Source: Ideonella dechloratans
GTDB taxonomy: Bacteria; Pseudomonadota; Gammaproteobacteria; Burkholderiales; Burkholderiaceae_C
Assembly (NCBI RefSeq): GCF_021049305.1
Contig: NZ_CP088082.1
Coordinates: forward strand, 620,001 to 684,000
Direction of reading: 5' to 3'
Length of the DNA stretch: 64,000 bases
Within the stretch, counting starts at the first letter, position 1, and every line of letters begins with the position of its first letter. A program made the translations under genes and the position numbers. Shown here one piece after another: positions 25,017 to 34,075 of this stretch. The notes under the pieces were generated by a model that was given only the letters and a program-made list of their open reading frames with translations, ran no database searches and was not told the DNA's origin.

Positions 25017-25250
25017 ATGAAACTTGTCATCTGCGACGTCAACATGCCCAACATCGACGGCTTGACCATGGTCGAGAAGGTGCGCAAGGAGCTGAACAAC
25101 CCGACGGTGCAGATCATCATGCTGACCACCGAGAACGCGCCGGCCATGAAGGAGCGCGGCCGGGCCGCGGGCGTGAAGGGCTGGATCGTCAAGCCCTTCA
25201 ACGGGCCGGCGGCCATCGGGTCGATCAAGAAGCTGGTGGGCGTGGCCTGA
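25017..25250 (+). pseudogene. 5'-truncated CheY-like response regulator
   Basis: The 77 residues begin at the phospho-acceptor strand (LVICDVNMPNIDGL; Asp in VNMP context) and continue through LTTEN (conserved Thr) and WIVKPFN (conserved Lys) to a normal C-terminus. The first 40-50 residues of the receiver domain, including the acidic DD pair, are missing, and the sequence upstream belongs to the prophage end. The element therefore probably inserted into, or deleted part of, this gene. Confidence 0.8.
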
Positions 25251-25295
25251 CCCTCCCCGGCACGGGCCTGTTGCCAAGCTGGGACACTCGGGGGC

Positions 25296-26741
25296 ATGCC
25301 CGATGTGAACCCGCGCACCCAACGCTATCTGCCCTGGATCGTGGCCTCCGCGCTCTTCATGGAGCAGATGGACGCCACCATCGTCAACACCGGCATCCCG
25401 GCCATGGCGGCCGATCTGGGCACCACGCCGCTGGCGCTCAAGGCCGTGTCGTCCAGCTATGTGCTGGCGCTGGCCATGAGCATCCCGGCCAGCGGCTGGC
25501 TGGCCAACCGCTTCGGCACGCGCCGGATCTTCCTCTCGGCCATCGTGGTGTTCACGCTGGCCTCGCTGGCCTGCGGGCTGGCGCCCAGTGTGGCGATGCT
25601 GGTGGCCTGCCGGGTGCTGCAGGGCATGTCCGCCGCGATGATGATGCCGGTGGGCCGCATGACCCTGGTGCGCAGCTTTCCCAAGAGCCAGCTGCTGCAG
25701 GCCATGAACTTCATGGTCATCCCGGCGCTGATGGGCCCCTTGCTGGGGCCGACGGTGGGCGGGTTGATCGTGCACTGGGGCAGCTGGCGCGAGATGTTCT
25801 TCGTCAACGTGCCGGTGGGCCTGGCCGCGCTGGCCTTCGGCCTGCGGCACATGCCGGATTACCGCGCAGAGTCGGTGAAGCCCTTCGACCTGCGCGGCAT
25901 GCTGCTGTTCGGCGGTGGCACGGCGCTGCTGTCCTGGCTGCTGGAGGTCTTCGGCGCCCATGGCCTGGGCCATGGCGAGGCCCTGGCCTGGCTGGCCGCC
26001 TCGGTCGCCCTGATGGGGGGCTATGCCTGGCACAGCCGGCACCACGCCGCCCCGCTGCTGAACCTGGCACTGCTGAAGGTGCGCACCTTCCGCGTCTCGG
26101 TGCTGGGCGGCATGTTCACCCGCCTGGGCATCGGCGGCACGCCGCTGCTGCTGCCCCTGCTGTACCAGGTGGGCCTGGGCATGCCGGCCTGGCAGTCGGG
26201 CCTGTTGATGATGCCGGCCGCCGCCGCCGCCATGGTGATGAAGACCCTGGCCCAGCGGGTGCTGGGCCGCTTCGGCTACCGGCGGGTGCTGATGGTCAAC
26301 ACCTGGATCGTGGCTGTCTGCATTGCCGCCTTCTCCCAGGTGGGGCTCACCACGCCCATCCCGCTCATCGTCGGCCTGGGCCTGGTGATGGGCCTGGCCA
26401 ATTCGCTGCAGTTCACCAGCCTGAACACCATCGCCTTCGCCGATCTGGGCGAGCGCGACACGGCCGACGGCAGCACCATCGCCAGCACCTTCCAGCAGCT
26501 CTCGCTGAGTTTCGGCCTGGCCAGCGGCACGCTGGCGGCGGGCTACTTCCTGGCGCAGGCGCCCAGCGGGGTGGAAGGCGGCGCGCTGCCGGCCCTGCAC
26601 AAGGCCTTCCTGCTGCTGGCGGCCTTCACGCTGGCCGCCTCGACGATGTTCCGCACCCTGCGCGATCGGGACGGCGACAACGTCAGCCGCCCTGGCCGGG
26701 CAGATGCGGAAGAGGCGTCGGCCAGCTTCCGCCCGACCTGA
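25296..26741 (+). CDS. MFS drug exporter, DHA2 (MdtD/EmrB) type
   Basis: A 481-residue transporter predicted to have 14 membrane spans. DHA2 hallmarks are the N-terminal LFMEQMDATIVNTGIPAM, the loop 2-3 motif (GWLANRFGTRRIFL) and the antiporter motif C-like ALMGPLLGPTVGGLI. It resembles E. coli MdtD more than EmrB over the first 200 residues. It is convergent with the RND operon on the minus strand. In enterobacteria mdtD neighbours mdtABC and baeSR; here the same functions are clustered. Substrates cannot be told from sequence. Confidence 0.87.
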   Translation: MPDVNPRTQRYLPWIVASALFMEQMDATIVNTGIPAMAADLGTTPLALKAVSSSYVLALAMSIPASGWLANRFGTRRIFLSAIVVFTLASLACGLAPSVAMLVACRVLQGMSAAMMMPVGRMTLVRSFPKSQLLQAMNFMVIPALMGPLLGPTVGGLIVHWGSWREMFFVNVPVGLAALAFGLRHMPDYRAESVKPFDLRGMLLFGGGTALLSWLLEVFGAHGLGHGEALAWLAASVALMGGYAWHSRHHAAPLLNLALLKVRTFRVSVLGGMFTRLGIGGTPLLLPLLYQVGLGMPAWQSGLLMMPAAAAAMVMKTLAQRVLGRFGYRRVLMVNTWIVAVCIAAFSQVGLTTPIPLIVGLGLVMGLANSLQFTSLNTIAFADLGERDTADGSTIASTFQQLSLSFGLASGTLAAGYFLAQAPSGVEGGALPALHKAFLLLAAFTLAASTMFRTLRDRDGDNVSRPGRADAEEASASFRPT

Positions 26742-26747
26742 GGCCGC

Positions 26748-28193
26748 TCAGGCGCCGCCCAGCACCTTGAACAGGGTGAGCCGGTTGCTCTGCTCGGCCA
26801 GCTTCAGGCTGATCAGGCTCTGCCGGGCGCTCCAGTAGCTGCGCTGGGCTTCCAGCACGGTCAGGGCGCTGTCGGCCCCCAGGGCGCGCCGGGTCTCGGT
26901 GAGCTTCAGGGCCTGGGCATAGGCCTGCACCTGCTGGGTCTGGGCGTCCAGCCGCTCGTCCAGCTGGGCCCGCACGGCCAGGGCGTCGGCCACCTCCCGG
27001 AAGGCGGTCTGCAGCGTCTTCTCATAGGTGGCGAGCTGGGCCTGCTGGTTGGCGCGGGCGGTGTCGATGGCCGCCTGCCGGCTGCCCCAGTCGAAGATGG
27101 GCAGGCTCAGCGCCGGGGCCACCGTCCAGGTGCCGTTGCCGGCGCTGAACAGGCCGCTCAGGGCGGTGCTGGCGGTGCCGGCCGTGGCGGTGAGCGAGAC
27201 CGTGGGGAAGAGGGCGGCCCGGGCCGCGGCCACATTGGCGTCGTTGGCCTGCAGGGTGAACTCGGCGGCCATCACATCGGGCCGGCGCAGCAGCACGCTG
27301 GAGGGCAGGTCGGCCGGCACGCCCAGCAGGGCGGTGGCCTGGGCGGTCTGGTCCAGCGCATTCGGGCCGGCGGGCGGCAGCAGGTCCGCCGGCGGCTCGG
27401 TGCCCAGCAGCAGGCGCAGGGCATTGAGATCCTGGGCCACCTGGCTTCGGGCGGTGGCTGCGTTCAGCCGGGCCGTCTGCGCCGCGGCCTGCACCGCGGC
27501 CAGGTCCAGGGCCGAGATGGCGCCCAGGGCCTTTTGCTGCTCGCTGAGCGCCAGGGTCTGCTGCTGGCTGGCCAGCGTCTCTTCATCCAGCGCCAGCGAC
27601 TGCTGGTCGGCCGCCAGGGTGAGCCAGGCGGTGGCGGTCTCGGCGATGAGCGTGGCCTGCACGCTGCGCGCGGTGGCCTCGCTGGCCAGCAGCTTGGCCT
27701 GGGCGGCCTCGTCCAGCCGGGCCAGGCGGCCCCAGAGGTCGATCTCCCAGGCGGAGACGCCCAGGCTGGCGCTGTGCTGCCGGCTCGCGCCGCCGTGGCC
27801 GCTGCTGCTCAGGTCGTCCGCGGTCTTGCTGGTGGTGGTGCCGGCCGAGGCCTTGAGGGTGGGCAGGCGGTCGGCCGTGGCGCTGCTGACGGCGGCGCGG
27901 GCCGCGTCGATGTTGCGCAGGGCCACCCGCAGGTCGCGGTTCTGGGTCAGCGCCAGGGCGATGGTCTGGCGCAGGCGGGTGTCCAGGACGACGCTCTGCC
28001 AATCCGGCGTGGCGTCGGCGCTGGCGGCCAGGGTGGCCGTGCCGGCCACCGCGCTGGCGCCCAGCGTGGCGGGCACGGGGGCCTGCCACTGCGGGTCACC
28101 CGGGCCGCTGGGCTGGGTGGTGACACAGCCGGCCAGCAGGGTCACGAGGGCCGCGGCCAGGGCGATGGGCTTGAGGATGGCGCGCGTTGTCAT
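26748..28193 (-). CDS. RND efflux outer-membrane channel lipoprotein (NodT/OprM family)
   Basis: A 481-residue outer-membrane factor with a lipoprotein signal (LVTLLAGCVTTQ, Cys about 22), two repeats of the TolC-type domain and the family's conserved VLLRRPDVMAAEFTLQANDANVAAARAALFP region (positions about 290-320, shown in part). It forms the exit duct for the pump encoded upstream. Its ATG overlaps the stop of the RND gene by ATGA, so the three genes form one operon. Confidence 0.93.
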   Translation of the reverse strand: MTTRAILKPIALAAALVTLLAGCVTTQPSGPGDPQWQAPVPATLGASAVAGTATLAASADATPDWQSVVLDTRLRQTIALALTQNRDLRVALRNIDAARAAVSSATADRLPTLKASAGTTTSKTADDLSSSGHGGASRQHSASLGVSAWEIDLWGRLARLDEAAQAKLLASEATARSVQATLIAETATAWLTLAADQQSLALDEETLASQQQTLALSEQQKALGAISALDLAAVQAAAQTARLNAATARSQVAQDLNALRLLLGTEPPADLLPPAGPNALDQTAQATALLGVPADLPSSVLLRRPDVMAAEFTLQANDANVAAARAALFPTVSLTATAGTASTALSGLFSAGNGTWTVAPALSLPIFDWGSRQAAIDTARANQQAQLATYEKTLQTAFREVADALAVRAQLDERLDAQTQQVQAYAQALKLTETRRALGADSALTVLEAQRSYWSARQSLISLKLAEQSNRLTLFKVLGGA

Positions 28194-31100
28194 GCCGCGT
28201 TCTCCGGAATCGAGGGGGTGGAATGGACCGCCTTGCGGCCCCGGAAGAAGCGGCGCACGACCAGGTAGAACACCGGGATGAAGACCAGGCCCAGCACGGT
28301 GGCGGTGACCATGCCGCCCAGCACGCCGGTGCCGATGGCGCGCCGGCTGGCCGAGGCCGCGCCGGTGGCGATGGCCAGCGGCAGCACGCCGAAGCCGAAG
28401 GCCAGCGAGGTCATCACGATGGGCCGCAGCCGCAGCTTGATGGCCTGCAGCGTGGCCTCCATCAGGTCCATGCCCTCGTCATAGAGCTTCTGGGCGAACT
28501 CCACGATCAGGATGGCGTTCTTGGCGGACAGGCCGACGGTGGTCAGCAGGCCGATCTGGAAATAGACGTCGTTGGACAGGCCCGCCAGCCAGGTGGCCAG
28601 CACCGCGCCGATGACGCCCAGCGGCACCACCAGCATGACGGAGAAGGGCACCGACCAGCTTTCGTACAGGGCGGCCAGGCAGAGGAACACGAACAAGATG
28701 GACAGGGCATAGAGCGCTGGGGCCTGCGAGCCGGAGAGGCGTTCCTGGAAGCTCTGGCCCGCCCATTCGTAGGTGATGCCGGTGGGCAGGGTGGCGGCGA
28801 TCTTTTCCACCTCGGCCATGGCGGTGCCGGTGCTCACGCCCGCGGCGGGCGAGCCCACGATCTCGAAGGAGGACATGCCGCTGTAGCGTTCCAGCTTGGC
28901 CGGGCCGCTGCCCCAGCTGGCGCTGGCGAAGGCGCTGAAGGGCACCATGTCGCCGCTGCCATTGCGCACGTACCAGTGGTTCAGGTCTTCGGGCTGCATG
29001 CGGTAGGCCGCATCGCCCTGCATGTAGACCTTTTTCACCCGCGACTTGTTGATGAAGTCGTTGACATAGGTGCCGCCCAGGGCGACCGACAGGGTGTTGT
29101 TGACGTCGCTGGTGGACAGGCCCAGCGCGGCGGCCTTGCTGTCGTCCACACTGATCTGCAGCTGGGCGGTGTCGTCCAGGCCGCTGGGCCGCACCTGGGT
29201 CAGCAGCGGGCTCTTGCGGGCCGCCGCCAGGAACTGGTCGCGCGCGGCCAGCAAAGCGTCGTGGCCCAGGCCGCCCAGGTCTTCCAGCTCGACCGTGAAA
29301 CCGGCGCTGCTGCCCAGGCCGCGCACCGCGGGCGGCAGCATGAAGAAGATGCGCGCGTCCCGGATGCCGGAGAGGTCCTTGGTGAAGCGCCCGGCCAGCG
29401 CGGCGGCATCCTGGCCGCGACCCTTGCGCTGCGACCAGTCCTTGAGCCGCACGAAGAGGTTGCCGCTGGCCTGATCGCCGCTCATGCCGATCAGCGAGAT
29501 GGAGCTGGTGACTTCGGGCTGGGTCTTGAGGTAGTCCTCCACCTGGCCCAGCACGGCGCGGGTGCGCTCGGCCGAGGCGCCGGCGGGCAGCTGCACCATG
29601 GCCATGAGCAGGCCCTGGTCCTCGTCCGGCAGGAAGGAGGTGGGCAGGCGCACGAAGCTCACGCCCAGCGCGGCGACGATCACGCCGTAGATCACCATCA
29701 TGCGGCCGGCGCGGCCCAGCGTGCGGCGCATGAAGTCCTGGTAACGCTGGGTGAAGCGTTGGAAGCCGCGGTTGAAGGCCGCGAAGAAGCGGCTTGCCGG
29801 ACCATGCACGGTGCCGTGGGCCGGCTCGGCATCCTCGTCCAGGCCGGCCGCGGCGTGGGGGCGCAGCAGCGAGGCGCACAGGGCGGGCGTCAGGCTCAGG
29901 GCCATCAGCACGCTCAGCACCATGGACGAGACGATGGTGATCGAGAACTGGCGGTAGATCACCCCGGTGGAGCCACCGAAGAAGGCCATGGGGATGAACA
30001 CGGCCGACAGCACCAGCGAGATGCCGATCAGTGCGCCGGTGATCTCGCCCATGCTCTTGCGGGTGGCTTCGCGGGGGCCCAGGCCTTCCTCGCGCATCAG
30101 CCGCTCGACGTTCTCCACCACCACGATGGCGTCGTCCACCAGCAGGCCGATGGCCAGCACCATGCCGAAGAGGGTGAGCGTATTGATCGAGTAGCCGAAG
30201 GCGGCCAGCACCCCGAAGGTGCCCAGCAGCACCACTGGCACAGCGATGGCCGGGATCAGGGTGGCACGCAGGTTCTGCATGAACAGCACCATCACGATCA
30301 CCACCAGCACCATGGCCTCGGCCAGGGTCTTGACCACCTCTTCCACCGAGATGGTGACGAAGGGCGTGGTGTCGTAGCCGATGCTGTAGTGGATCTGGTT
30401 GGGGAAGAAGGGCGCCAGCTCGGCCAGCTTGGCCTTGACGGCCTTGGCCACGCCCAGCGCGTTGGCGCCCGAGGCCAGCTTGATGCCCACGCCGGCGGCC
30501 GGGCGGCCGTTGTAGCGGGTCTGGAAGGTGTAGCTGTCGCTGCCCAGCTCCACGCGGGCCACGTCGCCCAGGTGCACCAGGGCGCCGTCGGTGGCCGACT
30601 TGACCACCACGTTCTGGAACTGCCCGACCGTGCGCAGCTTGCTGCGGGCCGAGACCACCGCATTGATCTGCTGGCCGGGCACGGCGGGCAGGGCACCCAG
30701 CTGGCCGGCGGAGACCTGGGTGTTCTGCGATTCCAGCGCGCTGCTGATGTCCGAGGGCATCAGCGCGTACTTCTGCATCTTGACCGGGTCCAGCCAGATG
30801 CGCATGGCGTAGCCCGAGCCCAGCGTGGTCACGTCGCCCACGCCGTCGATGCGGCTGAGCGTGTCCACCAGACTGGTGGAGACATAGTCGCCCAGGTCGG
30901 AGGCGGTGACCGAGGGGTCGTCGGAGACGAAGTTGGCGATCAGCAGAAAGTCGGTGCCGGACTTGGTCACCGTCACGCCCTGGCTCTGCACCACCTGGGG
31001 CAGACGGGTGAGGGCCTGCTGCACCTTGTTCTGCACCTGCATCTGCGCAACGTCGGGGTTGGTGCCCGCGATGAAGCTCAGCGTGACACTGGCGCCGCCG

Positions 31101-31354
31101 GTGGAGCTGGACGTGGACTGCATGCTCTGCAGCCCGTCCAGGCCCTTCATGTTCTGCTCGATCACCTGGGTGACCGAGTCCTCCACCGTCTGCGCGTTGG
31201 CGCCGGTGTAGGTGGCGTTGACCGACACGCGCACCGGGGCGATGTCGGGGTACTGTTCCAGCGGCAGGTCCAGGATGGACAGCGCGCCGGCCAGCATGAT
31301 GAGGATGGCAAGGACCCAGGCAAAGATGGGCCGGTCGATGAAGAACTTCGCCAT
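28190..31354 (-). CDS. RND multidrug efflux inner-membrane transporter (AcrB/MexB type, HAE1)
   Basis: A 1054-residue resistance-nodulation-division proton antiporter. N-terminal FFIDRPIFAWVLAILIMLAG, the transmembrane acidic pair (GLLVDDAIVVVENVERLM, DD in TM4) and the C-terminal block of spans (LALYESWSVPFSVMLVVPLG) are all present. The length matches AcrB (about 1050). It exports drugs from inner membrane and periplasm using the adaptor 12 bases upstream and the channel overlapping downstream. Frame intact. It is divergent from baeS/baeR-like genes, which probably control it. Confidence 0.96.
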   Translation of the reverse strand: MAKFFIDRPIFAWVLAILIMLAGALSILDLPLEQYPDIAPVRVSVNATYTGANAQTVEDSVTQVIEQNMKGLDGLQSMQSTSSSTGGASVTLSFIAGTNPDVAQMQVQNKVQQALTRLPQVVQSQGVTVTKSGTDFLLIANFVSDDPSVTASDLGDYVSTSLVDTLSRIDGVGDVTTLGSGYAMRIWLDPVKMQKYALMPSDISSALESQNTQVSAGQLGALPAVPGQQINAVVSARSKLRTVGQFQNVVVKSATDGALVHLGDVARVELGSDSYTFQTRYNGRPAAGVGIKLASGANALGVAKAVKAKLAELAPFFPNQIHYSIGYDTTPFVTISVEEVVKTLAEAMVLVVIVMVLFMQNLRATLIPAIAVPVVLLGTFGVLAAFGYSINTLTLFGMVLAIGLLVDDAIVVVENVERLMREEGLGPREATRKSMGEITGALIGISLVLSAVFIPMAFFGGSTGVIYRQFSITIVSSMVLSVLMALSLTPALCASLLRPHAAAGLDEDAEPAHGTVHGPASRFFAAFNRGFQRFTQRYQDFMRRTLGRAGRMMVIYGVIVAALGVSFVRLPTSFLPDEDQGLLMAMVQLPAGASAERTRAVLGQVEDYLKTQPEVTSSISLIGMSGDQASGNLFVRLKDWSQRKGRGQDAAALAGRFTKDLSGIRDARIFFMLPPAVRGLGSSAGFTVELEDLGGLGHDALLAARDQFLAAARKSPLLTQVRPSGLDDTAQLQISVDDSKAAALGLSTSDVNNTLSVALGGTYVNDFINKSRVKKVYMQGDAAYRMQPEDLNHWYVRNGSGDMVPFSAFASASWGSGPAKLERYSGMSSFEIVGSPAAGVSTGTAMAEVEKIAATLPTGITYEWAGQSFQERLSGSQAPALYALSILFVFLCLAALYESWSVPFSVMLVVPLGVIGAVLATWLAGLSNDVYFQIGLLTTVGLSAKNAILIVEFAQKLYDEGMDLMEATLQAIKLRLRPIVMTSLAFGFGVLPLAIATGAASASRRAIGTGVLGGMVTATVLGLVFIPVFYLVVRRFFRGRKAVHSTPSIPENAA

Positions 31355-31366
31355 GGCCGCTCCCGC

Positions 31367-32581
31367 TCAGCGGCTGGCTGCCGAGGCCGCCACCGGCGCC
31401 GAGGCGCCCAGGGCGGCGGGCACCGCGTGAACCACCTGGCCGGGCCGCACCTTGGCCACGCCTTCGACGATGACGCGGTCCCCGACCTTCAGGCCCTGGG
31501 TGACGCGCCACCGGTTGCCGATGGCCTGGGCCACGGTGACCGGGCGCTGCTCGACCTTGCCGTCGGTGCCCACCACCAGGGCGCTGGCCGAGCCGGAGGC
31601 ATTGCGCTGCACGCCGGCCTGCGGCACCAGCAGGGCGGCCGGGTCGACCGCCTGGGTCAGCACCGCGCGCACGTACATGCCGGGCAGCAGTACATGCTCG
31701 GGGTTGGGCACGGTGGCCCGCAGCGTCACCGCGCCGGTGCTGGTGTTGACCGACACGCCGTTGACCTTGAGCGTGCCCTCGTGGGCGTAGGCGCTGCCGT
31801 CCTCCAGCACCAGCTGGATGCGGGCGCTGCCGTCCTTCAGCCCCTGGCCGCCTTGGCCGCCCTGACCGCCTTGACCCAGTTGCTGGCGCAGCTTGAGCAG
31901 GTCCACGCTGCTCTGCGGGATGTCGACGTTGATCGGGTCCAGGCTCTGCACGGTGGTCAGGGCCGTGGTCTGGCTGGCGGTCACCAGCGCGCCCTCGGTG
32001 ACGCTGGAGGTGTCCACCCGGCCGGCGATGGGCGAGGTGATGCGGGTGCGGGCGAGGTCGATGCGGGCGCTGGCCAGCGTGGCCTGGGCCGAGAGCAGGG
32101 CGGCCTCGTCTTCCTTCAGCGCGGCCTGGGCGTCTTCCACCGCCTGCTGGCTGCTGGCATCGGCGGCCCGCAGCGCCTGCTGGCGCTGGGCCGTCAGGCG
32201 TGCAGCGGCCAGCGTGGCCTGGGCCTTGGCCACCGCGGCCTCGGCGCTGCGCACGGTGGCTTCGTAGGACGAGGCATCCAGCTGGTAGAGCGGCTGACCG
32301 GCCTTCACGGTGCTGCCTTCGGTGAACAGGCGCTTCTGCACGATGCCGCTGACCTGGGGCCGGATTTCGGCGGACTGCGCGGCGACGGTGCGACCGGGCA
32401 GCTCGGTGGTCAGGGGCAGGGCCTGGGCGCTGACCGTGAAGACGCCCACGTCGGTGGCGGGTGCGTTCGGGGTCTCGCCGGATTTGGCGGAGCAGGCGGC
32501 CAGCCCGTAGTCCAGGCCCAGGGCCAGCAGCGCGGCGGCGGCGGCGCGGGCCGGAGCGGTGCGATGGAAGGAATGATTCAC
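31367..32581 (-). CDS. RND efflux periplasmic adaptor (AcrA/MexA type) lipoprotein
   Basis: About 404 residues with a lipobox (LAACS), a barrel-sandwich hybrid half (GIVQKRLFTEGSTVKAGQPL), a long alpha-helical hairpin (AVAKAQATLAAARLTAQRQQ), the lipoyl second half (ARTRITSPIAGRVDTSSVTE) and a membrane-proximal domain (PVTVAQAIGNRWRVTQGL). A GQGGQGGQGG repeat near residue 240 lies between domains. No clear ribosome-binding site; GTG 32581 is chosen because an upstream TTG (32596) has no support. It couples pump and channel. Confidence 0.92.
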   Translation of the reverse strand: MNHSFHRTAPARAAAAALLALGLDYGLAACSAKSGETPNAPATDVGVFTVSAQALPLTTELPGRTVAAQSAEIRPQVSGIVQKRLFTEGSTVKAGQPLYQLDASSYEATVRSAEAAVAKAQATLAAARLTAQRQQALRAADASSQQAVEDAQAALKEDEAALLSAQATLASARIDLARTRITSPIAGRVDTSSVTEGALVTASQTTALTTVQSLDPINVDIPQSSVDLLKLRQQLGQGGQGGQGGQGLKDGSARIQLVLEDGSAYAHEGTLKVNGVSVNTSTGAVTLRATVPNPEHVLLPGMYVRAVLTQAVDPAALLVPQAGVQRNASGSASALVVGTDGKVEQRPVTVAQAIGNRWRVTQGLKVGDRVIVEGVAKVRPGQVVHAVPAALGASAPVAASAASR

Positions 32582-32709
32582 CACGGCAGCAAACAACTTG
32601 GATGACGATGGCGGTCATGGTGGTGGCCGAATGTGCAGAAAAAACGAGGAACCCGCTGCCGCGCCGGGGCGGGCTTGCCGGACGGGCCGGCCTTTGGCCC
32701 AATCCGTTC

Positions 32710-33119
32710 ATGCGTTTCCTGCCTTCCTGGCGCCGCCGCGTGCCGCGCACCAGCCTGTCGGTGCGGATCTTCCTGGCCGTCTTCGGCACCGGCATCCTGG
32801 TGGCCGCCCTGGTGGGCATGGCCACGCACTGGAACTTCAGCCGTGAATTCCTGGGCTATCTCAACGATGTGGCGGCCGAGCGCATGGCCTATGTGGGGCC
32901 GCGGCTGGAGCGGGCCTATGCCGATCATGGCAGCTGGGACTTCCTGCGCGAGGAGCCGCGCCGCTGGTTCCACCTGCTGCGGCCCGTGGCGGGCGAGGAA
33001 CTGCCGGCCGACGCCAACCCCCTGCAGGGCGTGCCGCCCACCTCGGACCTGACCGGCGCCTCGTTGCGCCTGGGCGTGGTGGACAGCCAGAACCAGTGGG
33101 TGGCGGGCTTTCGCTACCA
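32710..33119 (+). pseudogene. BaeS-like sensor kinase, 5' fragment
   Basis: Encodes the first 136 residues: an N-terminal membrane span (RIFLAVFGTGILVAALVGMA), then periplasmic sensor sequence (YVGPRLERAYADHGSWDFLR) up to VAGFRYQ, where the Tn3-family transposon begins. Joining to the 3' fragment at 40328 after removal of one TACCA copy restores one 487-residue frame. It starts at ATG, 128 bases from and divergent to the adaptor gene start. The resulting truncated protein would lack HAMP and kinase domains. Confidence 0.92.
33115..33119. repeat. TACCA target-site duplication of Tn3-family transposon, left copy
   Basis: TACCA directly precedes the left terminal repeat and is found again at 40323-40327. 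A 5-bp duplication is the hallmark of Tn3-family transposition and confirms one intact insertion event. Confidence 0.95.
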
Positions 33120-33157
33120 GGGGTCGTCTCAGAAAACGGAAAATAAAGCACGCTAAG
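33120..33157. repeat. Left 38-bp terminal inverted repeat
   Basis: Begins GGGGTCGTCTCAGAAAACGG and ends GCACGCTAAG. Identical in inverse orientation to 40285-40322. The stop codon of the recombinase gene (33153-33155) lies inside it. Confidence 0.95.
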
Positions 33158-33710
33158 CGTGCGTGGAGGCTGGCACCCAGCGGTACAGCGTCGGAATGGA
33201 CACGCCGAGGTTCTTGGCCACGTCCTTGGGCGGCACCCCGCTGGCCAGCAGCTTCTTGGCCGACTCGATCTTGCTGTCGGTCATCTTCGGCTTGCGGCCG
33301 CCTTTGCGGCCGAGCTGCTTGGCGACTTCCAGCCCGGCGCGGGTGCGCTCGACGGTCAGCTCGCGCTCCATTTCGGCAAGGCTCGCCATGACGTGGAAGA
33401 AGAACCGCCCGGATGGTGTGCCGGTGTCGATGGAGTCGGTGAGGCTCCTGAACTGGACACCGTGCTTGTGCAGATCGCCGACCAGATCGACCAGTTGCTT
33501 GACCGACCGGCCCAGCCGGTCGAGCTTCCAGACGACCAAAGTATCGCCTTCGCGCAGCATTTCGAGCGTCTTGGCCAAGCCAGGCCGGTCTGCCCGCGTG
33601 CCACTCACCTTGTCCTCGAAGACCTTTTTACATCCGGCCTTGCTCAAGGCTTCGCGTTGCAGCTCCAGGTTCTGATCCTGCGTCGAGACGCGCGCATAGC
33701 CAATCAACAT
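33153..33710 (-). CDS. Serine recombinase (resolvase/invertase), TnpR-like
   Basis: A 185-residue small serine recombinase: MLIGYARVSTQDQNLELQ with the active-site serine in VSTQD (about residue 9), the arginine-bearing GTRADRPGLAKTL and VVWKLDRLGRSVKQLVDLV, and a C-terminal helix-turn-helix (GVPPKDVAKNLGVSIPTLYR). It would resolve cointegrates or invert DNA. The gene ends inside the left terminal repeat and starts within the next gene, so the res site is not in the usual place just upstream of it; the 150-base gap before tnpA is a candidate. Confidence 0.92.
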   Translation of the reverse strand: MLIGYARVSTQDQNLELQREALSKAGCKKVFEDKVSGTRADRPGLAKTLEMLREGDTLVVWKLDRLGRSVKQLVDLVGDLHKHGVQFRSLTDSIDTGTPSGRFFFHVMASLAEMERELTVERTRAGLEVAKQLGRKGGRKPKMTDSKIESAKKLLASGVPPKDVAKNLGVSIPTLYRWVPASTHA

Positions 33711-34075
33711 GGCTTGTCTCGCGCCCGGTCGATGCGTTCCTGCATCGCCTGCATCACTTCTTCGTGGGTGTACGATCTGGCGTTGGCGTCGGTGGCTTGC
33801 CGCAGGGCTTCCTCAACCTCGCGCGTCATCCGCTCGTAATCCTCCGGCCACAGCGCTTGCTCCATGCGCAGCGACGCCTGACCCAGCAGGTGCAGCAGGC
33901 TGAACAGCCGCATGTCGTTGGTGGCGACGATGCGCTCCCGAATCTGCTCCTGAATAGCTTCGCTAGCCCGATGCGCTTGTGGTGTGGCAGTCCCCTCGTA
34001 GTCAGCGGGGAATTCCGCTTCCTCGGCAATCCTTGCCCAGGCGCTGGCCAGCGCCTCGATGGTTGACGTGCTCAT
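33704..34075 (-). CDS. Unknown transposon passenger, 123 aa
   Basis: Starts at MSTSTIEALASAWARIAEEA (34075). The protein is helical, with a C-terminal SYTHEEVMQAMQERIDRARD reminiscent of short antitoxin tails. It overlaps the recombinase start by 7 bases and the membrane-protein stop by 4. No function known; an antitoxin role is only a guess. Confidence 0.65.
   Translation of the reverse strand: MSTSTIEALASAWARIAEEAEFPADYEGTATPQAHRASEAIQEQIRERIVATNDMRLFSLLHLLGQASLRMEQALWPEDYERMTREVEEALRQATDANARSYTHEEVMQAMQERIDRARDKPC

Noticed and set aside
24944..26770. A 608-codon frame running from the prophage end through the MFS gene
   Set aside because: Beyond about 25010 it is out of frame with the response regulator and MFS genes and has shadow composition; only its first 24 codons could be real.
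28187..32605. A 1472-codon plus-strand frame opposite the RND operon
   Set aside because: It is antisense to three clearly recognisable efflux genes; its His, Gly, Gln and Ala-rich composition is typical of high-GC shadow frames.
28479..32825. A 1448-codon minus-strand frame overlapping the RND operon
   Set aside because: Same strand but different frame from the pump genes; Arg/Gly/Pro-rich shadow with no domain.
33153..33710. Assigning the recombinase as the proven cointegrate resolvase tnpR
   Set aside because: The usual adjacent res site is not evident because the gene starts inside its neighbour; left as TnpR-like without a symbol.
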